The notes under the pieces: model-generated | What the model was told of the DNA's origin: nothing | Database searches by the model: none | The model's input: the letters and a program-made list of their open reading frames with translations, nothing else | Part shown: positions 25,902 through 35,495 of the stretch, piece by piece | Layout: each line of letters starts with the position of its first letter | How positions within the stretch are numbered: position 1 is the stretch's first letter | Source of the DNA: Acaryochloris sp. CCMEE 5410 | GTDB lineage: Bacteria > Cyanobacteriota > Cyanobacteriia > Thermosynechococcales > Thermosynechococcaceae | Assembly: GCF_000238775.2 (NCBI RefSeq) | Contig: NZ_AFEJ02000001.1 | Location: 2,294,001 to 2,358,000 of the forward strand | Reading direction: 5' to 3' | Length of the DNA stretch: 64,000 bases | Made by a program: the position numbers and the translations under genes

Positions 25902-28070
25902 ATGGGCAGTTCTCCCAATTTTTTGAAGCGCTTAGCCCCTTGGATCATCTCCATGGGACTCAGCAGTGCCCTCGTCTTAGGGTTGGCCTGGCTATTTTTG
26001 AAACCAAAGTTGGAATCCACGGATCAGCCCTTGCCATCGCCACAGGTTTCAACCGTCAATTCCGCTCTGGTGGCGTTACGGCCTCTCCCTGCCCAACAGC
26101 GGATAGAGCCTCTTAAACAGCTGGCCCAGCAGGGCACTGCCCAAGAACAGAATCAGGCCCGGTATGTGTTAACTGCGGACTTGATTAACCTGGGCCAAGG
26201 GGCAGAAGCCCTGCAGTGGTTAGAGGGGCTGGAAGCGCGTTACCCTCTATTAGGGAGCCATATCGCCGTTCTCCAGGCTGAGGCCCAAACCCTAGCGGGG
26301 CAGACAGAGCAAGCCACCAAGACTTGGCAGCGCATTATTGCCGACTATCCCCAAGAACCCGCTGCAGCAGAAGCTTTATTTGTACTCGGCCAGCAACAGC
26401 CTGAACTCTGGCAGCAAGCCATCGCTGATTTTCCCGCCCATCCTAATACGGTGAAGATTGCTGTAGAGCAGTTAAAGAAAAAGCCCAAGCAGTTGCCTCT
26501 GCTGATGTTGATTGCGGAGCATGGCTTATTTTTAACCAATTACGGAGACTACTTAACCCAGCTGACGAAGGAATTCAAAGGCCAACTCAAACCCGCTGAT
26601 TGGCAAATTATCGCCTTTGGATACTGGGAAAAACAACTGTATAAGGAGGGGGCACTGGCCTATGCCCAAGCCCCCCAGACTGCCCAAACGGCTTATCGAG
26701 GTGCACGGGGCTTGCAGCTCGGGGGAGAAAAGAAAAAAGCGATTGCCGCCTATCAAAAAATGATCGCCGCCTATCCCCAGGCCAAAGAAACGCCCCTGGC
26801 CTTGAGCAAGCTCGCTAGCTTAGAGAAAGATTTGAGCAAAGCAGCCCAACACTATGATCGGGCCTTTCAGCTGAGTCAAGACCAGCAGCCCACCTTAGCC
26901 GCCCAAATCCTCGGGGAGCGAATTCAGCGGTTAGAGAAGGCCAAACAGCCGTCTTCCACCTTTGAGAAAACGTTGCTGCAACAGTTTTCCGCTTCCAACG
27001 ATGCAGCGGCCCTACGGTGGCAGCAGGCAGAGCGGCAGCGGAAGGCAGGGGATCTGGCTGGTGCCCGCAAGTTGGCCTTGGACATCCAAGCGCAAAATCC
27101 CAATAGCCCCCAGGCCGCAACTGCCGTGTTCTGGGCCGGGAAATGGGCCTCCACCGCAGAGGATCGGCAAGCAGCCTTTCAAACCCTCTGGCAGACCTAT
27201 CCTGACTCCTACTATGCCTGGCGAGCAGCGGTACTATCGGGCTGGAACGTCGGCGATTTTACGTCGATTCGCTCCTTCCAACCCCAAATTCGGTTTCCCA
27301 GTACGCAGCTGCCCTTGGCTACCGGCTCTCCTGCCCTAAAAGAGCTATACCAGCTCGGACAGAGCAAAACCGCCTGGGCTCGCTGGCAATGGGAGTTTCG
27401 CAATCGCCAGCAGCCCAGCTTATCAGAGCAGCTCACGGATGGATTATTGCGCCTCGGGGTGCAGGAATACCTAGACGGCATTTATATGCTGGCCAATCTG
27501 GAAACTCGGGCACGGGAGGAAAACGATCCCGAAAAGCTGGTCGAAAAGTGGCAAGATCATCTGGGCTTTGAACAGGCCCTGTTTCCCTTGGCCTACTTCA
27601 CCCCCATTCGCAAATGGTCCAACCAGCGCAATCTGAATCCATTGCTGGTGCTGAGCCTGATGCGGCAGGAATCTCGGTTCCAGCCCAAAATCCGCTCCGT
27701 CGCGGGAGCCGTAGGGCTGATGCAGGTGCTGCCAGAAACCGCTGAATGGGTGAGTGAAAAAGCAGGTCTCAAAGACTATCAAATCGACGGCATTGATGAC
27801 AACATCAATCTCGGCACCTGGTACCTGGACTATACCCATCGCAACTACAACGACAATTCCATGCTTGCGATCGCAAGCTACAATGCTGGCCCTGGTAATG
27901 TAGATCGATGGGTTAAACAGACTTCAGTGACGGATGTCGATGTGTTTGTCGAAGAGATTCCTTTCCCAGAGACGAAAAACTATGTCAAATCCGTCTCTGA
28001 GAACTATTGGAATTATCTCAGGCTCTACAATCCCCAAATCCAACAGCTGATGCGAGAGCAGGCCCAGTAG
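25902..28070 (+). CDS. slt: Soluble-lytic-transglycosylase-type murein hydrolase
   Basis: Slt enzymes cleave the glycan strands of peptidoglycan with formation of 1,6-anhydromuramic acid. The 722-residue protein has an N-terminal membrane anchor or signal (residues 13-37) and a long alpha-solenoid of TPR-like repeats (about 70-520). The C-terminal SLT domain has the catalytic Glu590 in SLMRQESRFQPKIRSVAGAV, then GLMQVLPETAEWV and SMLAIASYNAGPGNVDRWV. The layout matches Slt70. No neighbouring gene is close enough to be co-transcribed. Length is slightly above that of enterobacterial Slt70. Confidence 0.93.
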   Translation: MGSSPNFLKRLAPWIISMGLSSALVLGLAWLFLKPKLESTDQPLPSPQVSTVNSALVALRPLPAQQRIEPLKQLAQQGTAQEQNQARYVLTADLINLGQGAEALQWLEGLEARYPLLGSHIAVLQAEAQTLAGQTEQATKTWQRIIADYPQEPAAAEALFVLGQQQPELWQQAIADFPAHPNTVKIAVEQLKKKPKQLPLLMLIAEHGLFLTNYGDYLTQLTKEFKGQLKPADWQIIAFGYWEKQLYKEGALAYAQAPQTAQTAYRGARGLQLGGEKKKAIAAYQKMIAAYPQAKETPLALSKLASLEKDLSKAAQHYDRAFQLSQDQQPTLAAQILGERIQRLEKAKQPSSTFEKTLLQQFSASNDAAALRWQQAERQRKAGDLAGARKLALDIQAQNPNSPQAATAVFWAGKWASTAEDRQAAFQTLWQTYPDSYYAWRAAVLSGWNVGDFTSIRSFQPQIRFPSTQLPLATGSPALKELYQLGQSKTAWARWQWEFRNRQQPSLSEQLTDGLLRLGVQEYLDGIYMLANLETRAREENDPEKLVEKWQDHLGFEQALFPLAYFTPIRKWSNQRNLNPLLVLSLMRQESRFQPKIRSVAGAVGLMQVLPETAEWVSEKAGLKDYQIDGIDDNINLGTWYLDYTHRNYNDNSMLAIASYNAGPGNVDRWVKQTSVTDVDVFVEEIPFPETKNYVKSVSENYWNYLRLYNPQIQQLMREQAQ

Positions 28071-28153
28071 GTCTGCCTTGGCAGGCTGGCGCTGACGATG
28101 CCGTGACTAGGCCCGTCTGTTCTGTTGTCTGCGAGCCGTGATGGCTCGATGGG

Positions 28154-28846
28154 TTAGTTGTTCAACCGAAGATAGCCCCGCATGCCTGCCCGCAAAGGAC
28201 TCTGACCATCACGATCTTGGCGATTAACGGAAGATAGCCGGGTATTGGCGTTTTTACGCGCCCAGACCACTAAATCTTCCCCATCCACCCGGATGGTGCC
28301 TCCTAAAATCTTGATGGCTAGTTGGCCGTTCTCACATTCCATATTGCGGAGGGCATGCCATTTTTCTCGATGGCTGGTGGGACCATGCCCCCAGATCATC
28401 AAGTCCAAAGGAATACCGGACCGGACGCTATAGCCCCGCCCCCAGCACACCCGCCACAGTTCTCGGGCCGTCGTGCATTGCATTTCATAGTCGTTGGAAG
28501 GTGCACAATAGCGATAAATATAGCAATCGCTCATATCGCTTTTGGCCAGGGGATAAAAGCTCTGATCCATCATGGCGTCATGGAGCACACCCCAATAGGC
28601 CGATACGGGACGAATTTTCGCCGAGATAGGAGCTTGCTTGAGGTTCGCCGTCGAAATCACGCCTTCTTTATTGTCAATTAGCTGCATACTATCGAACAAC
28701 GGCTCAGTACGCAGATTAGCGTTGGACAATAAAACAGGCCGACCTTGAACAAACCCTTCTACAAAGGTTTGAATGAGTTCACTATCTGAAAGTGAGTCAT
28801 CAGAGTTGTGAGAGGACATGGCTAAATTCGGTTGGGTAAGGACCAT
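28154..28846 (-). CDS. Conserved-looking hypothetical protein, 230 aa
   Basis: No family recognised. The protein appears soluble, with no signal peptide. Notable segments are the acidic N-terminal SSHNSDDSLSDSELIQTFVE, a central aromatic/Cys part (DCYIYRYCAPSNDYEMQCTT followed by ARELWRVCWGRGYSVRSG), and a C-terminal part with LAIKILGGTIRVDGEDLVVW. The ATG at 28819 (MSSHNSDD) is an alternative start. The gene stands alone between slt and ppk, converging with slt. Confidence 0.65.
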   Translation of the reverse strand: MVLTQPNLAMSSHNSDDSLSDSELIQTFVEGFVQGRPVLLSNANLRTEPLFDSMQLIDNKEGVISTANLKQAPISAKIRPVSAYWGVLHDAMMDQSFYPLAKSDMSDCYIYRYCAPSNDYEMQCTTARELWRVCWGRGYSVRSGIPLDLMIWGHGPTSHREKWHALRNMECENGQLAIKILGGTIRVDGEDLVVWARKNANTRLSSVNRQDRDGQSPLRAGMRGYLRLNN

Positions 28847-29339
28847 GATGTTGCACCTGCTGTTGAGTCGTTCGTAGCGAAAAAAGTATGAACAGTACGT
28901 TCAAATAAAAGCACTGTCATCAGTGAATACCCCCAGCAGAGATTTAAATATAACATCGGCATATTAAGACCCGCACTAATAATCTTGACCTTTGTCAGAA
29001 AATATTCAAAAAAATTGGATCTGTGATGGGGCAGAAAGGCTTGCTCCATCAGCAACAGCTCCCTAAACACCGACCACAACCTCTAACATCTATTAGGATT
29101 GAAAATGACTGATTCATCATCGAAAGTTCAGCCTTCAGTCCGCCCAGATCAATCATCTTGGGTCCGAGGTCTAACCCCTTTTCGATATCGGGTCAGCGAT
29201 AAACCTATGTAACGATAGCTGCAACGGAGTGTTCATGCTTAACGTATCGTTTACCTACGACCAGCAAAATTAAGCTCTAAGCGCTTCTTCTCCAGACCCC
29301 CGTTCCCTGCCTTAGATCACTCCAGATAAATACAAACCC
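28847..29339. other. Intergenic region upstream of ppk
   Basis: 493 bp between a minus-strand hypothetical gene and ppk. An 85-codon open frame on the minus strand (28822-29079) overlaps the neighbour and has no coding character I can support. No RNA or repeat was recognised. Confidence 0.4.
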
Positions 29340-31727
29340 ATGGGTTCAGATAGCATTCGAATTTATACCTTGGCACGGGAGCTGCAGCTAAGCTCCAAAG
29401 AAGTGCTTGCCCTCAGCCATCGCTTACACATCGAAGCCACCACCCCCAGCAGCTCGGTCAGTCAGGCAGAGGCGGATCGAATTATGGCAGCGGTGCAAAC
29501 CAATGGTGCAGCTCCTGCGCCTACCCCACCACCCCAAAAAACTGCAGCATCTCCGCCCGAGATTAATCTGCAGGACCCAGCCTATTACCTCAATCGTGAA
29601 ATTAGCTGGCTGAAGTTTAATCAACGGGTTTTGCATGAAGCCTTTGATGAGCGCACATTGCTGTTGGAGCGGCTCAAGTTTATGGCTATTTATAGCTCGA
29701 ACTTGGATGAGTACTTTATGGTGCGCGTCTCGGGCTTAAAGCAGCAAATTGCCGCTCAGGTCACCCAGCGTTCTCTTGATGGATTAACGGCCCAAGCGCA
29801 ACTCGATGCCATTCACCGGGAGTTGAAACCTGAAATTCAACAACAACATCAATACTTCACGGAATTCCTTAAACCTGAGCTGGCGAAAGAGAATATTTGC
29901 CTGCTCGACTACGACAATCTCAATCCGCAACAAGTTGCCTTTCTCCATCAGTATTTTCTAGATCAGATCTTTCCGGTCTTAACGCCATTGGCCGTAGACC
30001 CTGGTCATCCATTTCCCTATATCTCCAATCTCAGTCTGAATTTAGCGGTGCTGGTCAAAGACACCCAAACGGGTGATGGACATTTCGCCCGCGTTAAAGT
30101 GCCGAGTATGCTGCCCCGGTTTATTGAATTACCGGAGAACAGTTGCGATTGTTCGACCTGCCGCTGGAGTGGCGTCCCCATTGAACAGGTGATTGCCCAA
30201 AACCTAGAATTTCTATTTCCAGGCATGACCATTCAGGCCTGTTACCCATTTCGGATTACCCGGAATGCCGATCTAGAGCTGGAAGAAGATGAGGCGGATG
30301 ATTTACTCCTGGCCATTGAGGAAGAACTGCGCAAACGCCGCTTTGGGTCGGTGGTGCGGATGGAGATTCAAACCGGAACACCAGACTTTATTTGTCAGAC
30401 CCTGATGCGGGAACTGGAGCTGGATGAAAGCGATGTCTATCATATCGAGGGGCTACTCGGCCTAAGTGATCTGATGGGGCTGGCCTTTCTCCCCTTCCCC
30501 CATCTGCAGCAGGCGCCCTGGACTCCCATTGTGCCCTCGCGATTACGCAAGGTGGAACAGTTAGAGATGCCTGTGGTCGCCGCCAATGGGCATCCAGACA
30601 AAGCTATCAAGGAATCGCCCACGGATATCTTTTCGGTGATTCGGGGGGGCGATCTTCTCGTCCATCATCCCTATGACTCGTTTACAGCGACGGTGCAAAA
30701 ATTTATCACCCAAGCCGCCCATGACCCCAATGTTTTAACGATTAAAATGACCCTCTACCGGACGGCAGCGGACAAAGGGTTGGCCAGTTCTCCCATTGTC
30801 AGCAGTCTGATTGCTGCGGCGGAGAATGGCAAGCAAGTGGTGGCCCTGGTGGAGTTAAAAGCCCGATTTGATGAAGAGAATAATATTGTCTGGGCTAGAA
30901 AGTTAGAGAAAGTCGGTGTCCATGTGGTCTATGGGTTAGTGGGCCTCAAAACCCACACTAAGATTGCCTTGGTGGTTCGTCGAGAAAGCAAGCAAATCCG
31001 TCGCTATGTCCATATCGGCACGGGTAACTATAATCCGAAAACTGCTCGCCTCTATACGGACTTAGGGTTGCTGAGCTGTCGCGATGAGTTAGGGGCGGAT
31101 CTGACGGATCTGTTTAACTATTTGACGGGTTTTTCTCGCCATCAAAGCTATCGGAAGCTGTTGGTGGCTCCGGTCAATTTGCGCGATCGCATTTTGGAAT
31201 TGATCAATCGAGAAATCGATCACCAGCGCCAGAGCAACTCAGGCCGCATCATCGCCAAGATGAATTCCCTGGTCGATCCTAAAATTATTCGAGCCCTGTA
31301 TCGTGCTTCTCAAGCGGGAGTGAAGATTGATCTAATTGTGCGCGGGATTTGTAGTCTGAAACCTGGTGTGAAGGGAGTCAGCGAGACGATCAATGTAATC
31401 AGCATTATCGGTCGCTTTCTGGAGCATGACCGCATTTTCTATTTCCATAACCAGGGGCAGCCTACGGTGCTAATTGGCAGTGCGGATTGGCGTCAACGCA
31501 ATCTAGATCGTCGGGTGGAGGCGGTGGTTCCCATTGAGGATCCGGCTTTAGTGGCGGAGCTGCGAGAGTTATTGGAAATTATGCTTTCGGATAATCGCCA
31601 AGCCTGGGAGTTGCAGCCGGATGGAACGTTTATTCAACGACGTCCTGGACCAGATGAACCCGAACGATCGACCCATGAGTTGTTGATGCAGCGGGCGACT
31701 CAGTATGCCCACTGTTTGTTGCATTAG
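29340..31727 (+). CDS. ppk: Polyphosphate kinase PPK1 with an N-terminal IF2_N-like domain
   Basis: PPK1 reversibly polymerises the gamma phosphate of ATP into polyphosphate. The PPK1 body starts near residue 75 (AYYLNREISWLKFNQRVLHE) and contains the N, head and two catalytic C domains. Catalytic motifs include LVGLKTHTKIALVVRRESKQ with the first histidine of the site, RYVHIGTGNYNPKTARLYTD, and near the end FYFHNQGQPTVLIGSADWRQ. Before it, residues 5-50 (SIRIYTLARELQLSSKEVLA, then RLHIEATTPSSSVSQAEADR) match the small IF2_N domain of translation initiation factor IF-2, followed by a Pro/Ala linker. Total length is 795, against about 690-720 for ordinary PPK1. Confidence 0.94.
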   Translation: MGSDSIRIYTLARELQLSSKEVLALSHRLHIEATTPSSSVSQAEADRIMAAVQTNGAAPAPTPPPQKTAASPPEINLQDPAYYLNREISWLKFNQRVLHEAFDERTLLLERLKFMAIYSSNLDEYFMVRVSGLKQQIAAQVTQRSLDGLTAQAQLDAIHRELKPEIQQQHQYFTEFLKPELAKENICLLDYDNLNPQQVAFLHQYFLDQIFPVLTPLAVDPGHPFPYISNLSLNLAVLVKDTQTGDGHFARVKVPSMLPRFIELPENSCDCSTCRWSGVPIEQVIAQNLEFLFPGMTIQACYPFRITRNADLELEEDEADDLLLAIEEELRKRRFGSVVRMEIQTGTPDFICQTLMRELELDESDVYHIEGLLGLSDLMGLAFLPFPHLQQAPWTPIVPSRLRKVEQLEMPVVAANGHPDKAIKESPTDIFSVIRGGDLLVHHPYDSFTATVQKFITQAAHDPNVLTIKMTLYRTAADKGLASSPIVSSLIAAAENGKQVVALVELKARFDEENNIVWARKLEKVGVHVVYGLVGLKTHTKIALVVRRESKQIRRYVHIGTGNYNPKTARLYTDLGLLSCRDELGADLTDLFNYLTGFSRHQSYRKLLVAPVNLRDRILELINREIDHQRQSNSGRIIAKMNSLVDPKIIRALYRASQAGVKIDLIVRGICSLKPGVKGVSETINVISIIGRFLEHDRIFYFHNQGQPTVLIGSADWRQRNLDRRVEAVVPIEDPALVAELRELLEIMLSDNRQAWELQPDGTFIQRRPGPDEPERSTHELLMQRATQYAHCLLH

Positions 31728-31846
31728 GACATCACGCAGTATTCTCCTGGGACCAGTTTTAAGTTTGCTAGGTATTCAGGTCAGCGTTTATACAAAAGCC
31801 TTCACTCTATCCTCCATTGCCAAGCATCTAAATCAATGGAGATATG

Positions 31847-32566
31847 ATGAAAAGATGCGATAGGTGTCTACCCATGACTCTTTCTCTGGACAAAACTGAA
31901 TCGCTGATCTTCCAGCGTCGGGACGCAACTTGGCAAGACTATGTGGCTATCCGGGAAGGGAAAGACGACTGGCGCAAGATTGCGTTTCATGCAGGATGGT
32001 TATGGGTTGATATGGGGACAGAAGGGCCAAATCATGCTTCATTTAGTGATTTAATTACAGCAGTCTTTTTTGTTTGGGCCTTTTTACATCCTGAAGATGC
32101 CTTGCAATCCTATGGCCGTTGTTTATTGGAGCTACCCGATACTCATGCCTGTGCGCCTGATTTAGTGCTGTATAAGGGAGAGAGTTTTCCTCGGTGGCAA
32201 CCGGGTGAACCTCGCCGCATTGAGCTGAATCGCCACCGTTTGCCTGATTTGGTGGGAGAAATTGCAGATACGACGCTGAATATTGATCTGGATGAGCAAA
32301 AGCAGCTTTATGCCAGTTTGGGAATTGCTGAATATTGGGTGATTGATGTTAAAGGTAGACAGCTTTTTGCGTTTGGGCTATCTGAAGTGGGTGTATATGA
32401 GACCCTCGAATCTTCACAAGTATTGACGGGGCTACCGATTGGCCTTGTGGAACAAACGTTAGAACGTTTAACGGTGGGGACGAATACGGCGGCAGCCAAT
32501 TGGTTGATGCAGCAGTTGCAAGTTCAAACGTCAACAGGCGAAGAATTGACAGCCGAGGCGACATAA
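31847..32566 (+). CDS. Uma2-family (DUF820) putative endonuclease
   Basis: Uma2 proteins carry a PD-(D/E)XK nuclease-like fold, are very numerous in cyanobacteria and have unknown biological roles. The conserved parts are here: ACAPDLVLYKGESFPRW with the Asp, LVGEIADTTLNIDLDEQKQL with the Glu (usual form LVIEVSDSTL), then YASLGIAEYWVIDVKGRQLF. The usual I-E-V is changed to G-E-I but keeps the Glu. The ribosome binding site GGAG (31838-31841) favours the ATG at 31847 over 31844; ATG 31874 (MTLSLDKTES) is also possible. About 240 residues. Confidence 0.85.
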   Translation: MKRCDRCLPMTLSLDKTESLIFQRRDATWQDYVAIREGKDDWRKIAFHAGWLWVDMGTEGPNHASFSDLITAVFFVWAFLHPEDALQSYGRCLLELPDTHACAPDLVLYKGESFPRWQPGEPRRIELNRHRLPDLVGEIADTTLNIDLDEQKQLYASLGIAEYWVIDVKGRQLFAFGLSEVGVYETLESSQVLTGLPIGLVEQTLERLTVGTNTAAANWLMQQLQVQTSTGEELTAEAT

Positions 32567-32604
32567 GCACTTCTAGAGTAATGTTTCATTGCTTGTGATG
32601 ATGA

Positions 32605-34329
32605 CTACTGTGTCTCCAGTTCACTCATGGGTAAAAGCAGGCTTGATAGGATCTCTTCGCGAGTTGCTTTTGCGACATAGCAATCACTATTAAGACATTC
32701 AGCCAACAATTTGTTGGCATTAAAATACTGTCTTAGCTTGTCGGTTTGAATAGTGGTGAACTGCCAATCATGACCTATATTGCGATGGTTCACCATCACT
32801 GCCCGCAAATTTTCTGTCCATAATTTTCCCGCAGTTTTCCACCAACTGGTGAATGCTTTACTATTTTGGCCATCAGGTATTTGAGACTTTAAGCTTTTCA
32901 ATTGAATACTAGTTTCAGGATCATTCCTTTTTAGTAATTCGATTTTGGCCAGTCGGTCGAGGGCGAAGACGAGGGCGCTGGCGCTATCGAGGGAGAAAGA
33001 GAGATTACTAGCAATAGCAAGGTTGAGATTGAGGGCAAGGTCAAGGGCAAGGTCACTGGCGCTGGCGAGAGCAAGGTTGCTGGCACAGGCAAGGTCATTG
33101 GCAAGGACGCTGGCGAGATCGAGATCACTAGCGCTAGCAATAGCAAGAGCGAGGTTGCTGGCGCTAGCACGAGCGAGGGAGAGAGTATGGTTGAAGGTAA
33201 GTTCGAGGTCGAGGGCAAGGTCGCTAACGCTGGCGCTGGCGCTGGCAAGGTCGAGGTCACTGGCGTTAGCAAAGGCGAGGTTGTTGGCGCTGGCAAGGGC
33301 AAGAGCAAGGGCGAGGTAAAAAGCTCGAATTGCTTCTGATTTATGGTCAGCTTTGACAGATCGAGCTTTTACACGAACCCAAGCCAGAAAATCTTGTAGT
33401 TCAGGCTCATCAGCAATGAACCGATCAGTTTTGCTTTTGAGCAATCTGAAAAACTCATCGGCTTCAGGCAATATCCCCACAACCAGGAAAAAAACCTCTC
33501 TATAACGTTTTTCAAAACAATGCTTAACAAGATTTTCTAGGGTTATAGAGAGCTTAGACGTTGGACTAGTAATTTGTTTGGCCGTGAAATATTCGTGAAA
33601 TGTCAAATGCGAGAAAGAATAAATTCCCCGCGCACGTTCCACCAAAAGACCATGTTGGGCTTCAATAGATTTGAGTACAGCTTCGCTATCCAGTTGTAGG
33701 GCTTCTTCATCTTCATTAGCACCCTGTAAATTACGGATATATTCGATTATTTTCGTTTCCACAACTTGCTGTTTGAAGAAGTAGTCCCCTTGCTCAAAAG
33801 TTTGATAAGCTAATTGACTTAGCAGATCTTCCTTCCGCTTCAGTGACAGTTTTTTATAGACTTGATCTCGCTCAATATTACGTTTGGCATCCCATTTCTT
33901 CAGCAGAACATCTAACCCCTCTTTATAAAGTTCTGATCGATTATGGGGAAAATCGTTAGCTTCACCAAATACCAAACACAGCAACGTTAATAAGAGTGGA
34001 TTAGTTGCTAGCTCTTGAATTGGCTTGTTATCTTGCAACTGTTTGATGAAATTTTTGCCCTTTTCATTATCTTTCTTAGTTCGAAACCATTTCTTAGCAA
34101 AGTCTCTTATTTGTTCCTCATTAAAATCAGCAATTTCCACTTCAGTAAACTGCTCAAAGGTATATTCACGGGCAGCAATCCGACAGGTCATTACACATTG
34201 GCAATCACGGAACTCTTCCGTAAAAACCTTTATTAAATTCAGCACTCGATTATGATCTTTAGTCTGCACTTCATCCAGACCATCCAGTAAAACTAAAACA
34301 TGTCCATCCTTTAATACTGGGGTAAGATC
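32605..34329 (-). pseudogene. NACHT NTPase, C-terminal part (after the ISAs1 insertion)
   Basis: This piece continues the gene that starts at 36243. It begins at the insertion point with the Walker B/sensor stretch HVLVLLDGLDEVQTKDHNRV, then the NACHT core (FRDCQCVMTCRIAAREYTFE, then IQELATNPLLLTLLCLVFGE) and a winged-helix part (GLLVERARGIYSFSHLTFHE). A helical spacer follows, then a strongly biased repeat region (about 32950-33320) made of short Ala/Ser/Leu/Asn/Asp units, and a final unique domain (FTSWWKTAGKLWTENLRAVM). The usual start in this fragment (34269) is not a natural start. STAND NTPases of this type act as sensors, some in phage defence. Confidence 0.88.
32950..33320 (-). repeat. 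Low-complexity coding repeat in the NACHT gene
   Basis: About 120 residues consist of irregular repeats of the type A-S-A-S-D-L-A-L (for example DLDLASASASVSDLALDLEL and NLALASASDLALDLALNLNL). DNA repeats are of the form CTGGCGCTGGCAAGG with variations. The regular Leu spacing of about five to six residues suggests a solenoid similar to pentapeptide repeats, possibly the sensing part of this STAND protein. The opposite strand is also open (Ala/Arg-rich), which is a by-product of composition. Confidence 0.75.
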
Positions 34330-35495
34330 CAGGGTTGTTTTACGTTCCTCCTAGAAAAAATAGGATGGTTCTACTGACCAACAGTAGAGAGACCGATGAG
34401 CCATCTAATCGATACTTTGAAGCAAGTCCCGGATTTCCGCAGTGCCCATGGCCGTATTCATCCGTTATGGCTGCTGTTGCTATTGATGGTGATGGGCATG
34501 CTTGCTGGATATCAAGGGTACCGTCCGTTAGAAACCTTTGTGAGCGATTATCGCCAGCCTTTAAGTGAGCTATTGGGGCTTGAGAGCCTCGAAGTTCCGT
34601 CTCACTGTACCTTTCGTCGAGTGATGAAGGGGCTTGACTTCCAAGCGTTGAGCCACCAATTTGAAGCATGGATGCTCTCGAAAGCCCAGACTCACTCTCC
34701 CGATAATTATGCAGCCTCCATTGATGGCAAACGGATTCGTCAGGGGCTGACAGATGCCAAGGGGAAGCAGCGTTTTGTAGGGTTGGTGAGTTTATTTGCG
34801 GTGGAAGCAGGCATCACCCTCAAGCTCGAAGCCCTCACTCAGGAGGATAATAGCGAAATCAAAGTCGTCCAGGCACTGTTGGAAACCCTTCAACTCGATG
34901 GCTTGCTGATTACCATGGATGCCTTACACGCCCAAAAAAACACTTGAGAAGATTGTGGCCTCGGGTAACGACTATCTTGTGGCGGTCAAATCCAATCAGG
35001 GAAGACTTTACGACCACCTCCAGACTTACTTTGAGTGTCTTAAACCCATGGCTGAGCACATCCACTCCGCCCAAAGTAGAGGACGAGATGAACATCGGTG
35101 TATACAGGTTTATGAGCCTGTCGGCATAGCCCTACAAGAATGGGAGGCAATTCGCTCTGTGCTTTGTGTCCAACGATGGGGCACTCGCAAAGGAAAGGAG
35201 TATCACAATACGGCCTATTACATCAGTTCAGCTGCCACCTCACCCCAGCATTGGCAATCTCTGGTCCGAGAACATTGGGGCATTGAAAATCGGTTGCATT
35301 GGCCGAAGGATGTTGTTTTTGGCGAAGATGATTATCGACTCGAAGATGAACAAGCACTGCTCAATTGGTCAGTGCTTAGAACTATTGGGATTAATATCCT
35401 GCGGCTAAACGACTATCAATCCCTCAAAACCGCGATGACTAAGCTGGCTAATCGGGTCGATATTATTTTTTCGCTGCTAACTTAAAACAGCCCTG
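34330..35495 (+). mobile_element. ISAs1-family insertion sequence inside the NACHT gene
   Basis: 1166 bp, with inverted ends CAGGGTTGTTTTACG at 34330 and CAGGGCTGTTTTAAG read inwards from 35495. The 10 bp GGGTAAGATC is present on both sides (34320-34329 and 35496-35505), a duplication length known for ISAs1. Removing the element and one duplication restores an open frame of about 820 codons for the NACHT protein, so the insertion is the only lesion seen there. The transposase is itself frameshifted. Confidence 0.93.
34396..35485 (+). pseudogene. ISAs1-family transposase in two frames
   Basis: The first frame (34396-34947) has the N-terminal DDE_Tnp_1-associated domain (VPDFRSAHGRIHPLWLLLLL, then VPSHCTFRRVMKGLDFQALS) and the start of the DDE core (AASIDGKRIRQGLTDAKGKQ, LLITMDALHAQKN). 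At an A7 run (34934-34940) the frame changes: the next frame continues with KTLEKIVASGNDYLVAVKSN and reaches SLVREHWGIENRLHWPKDVV with the terminal Glu, ending at 35485. One extra A, or two missing, explains the shift. Transcriptional slippage on A7 could restore a full protein of about 363 residues, so the element may not be dead. Confidence 0.86.

Noticed and set aside
28822-29079. 85-codon minus-strand frame with hydrophobic parts
   Set aside because: It overlaps the neighbouring gene and has no ribosome binding site or recognisable sequence.
32945-33319. 124-codon plus-strand frame rich in Ala and Arg
   Set aside because: It is the opposite strand of the repetitive part of the NACHT gene and arises from composition.
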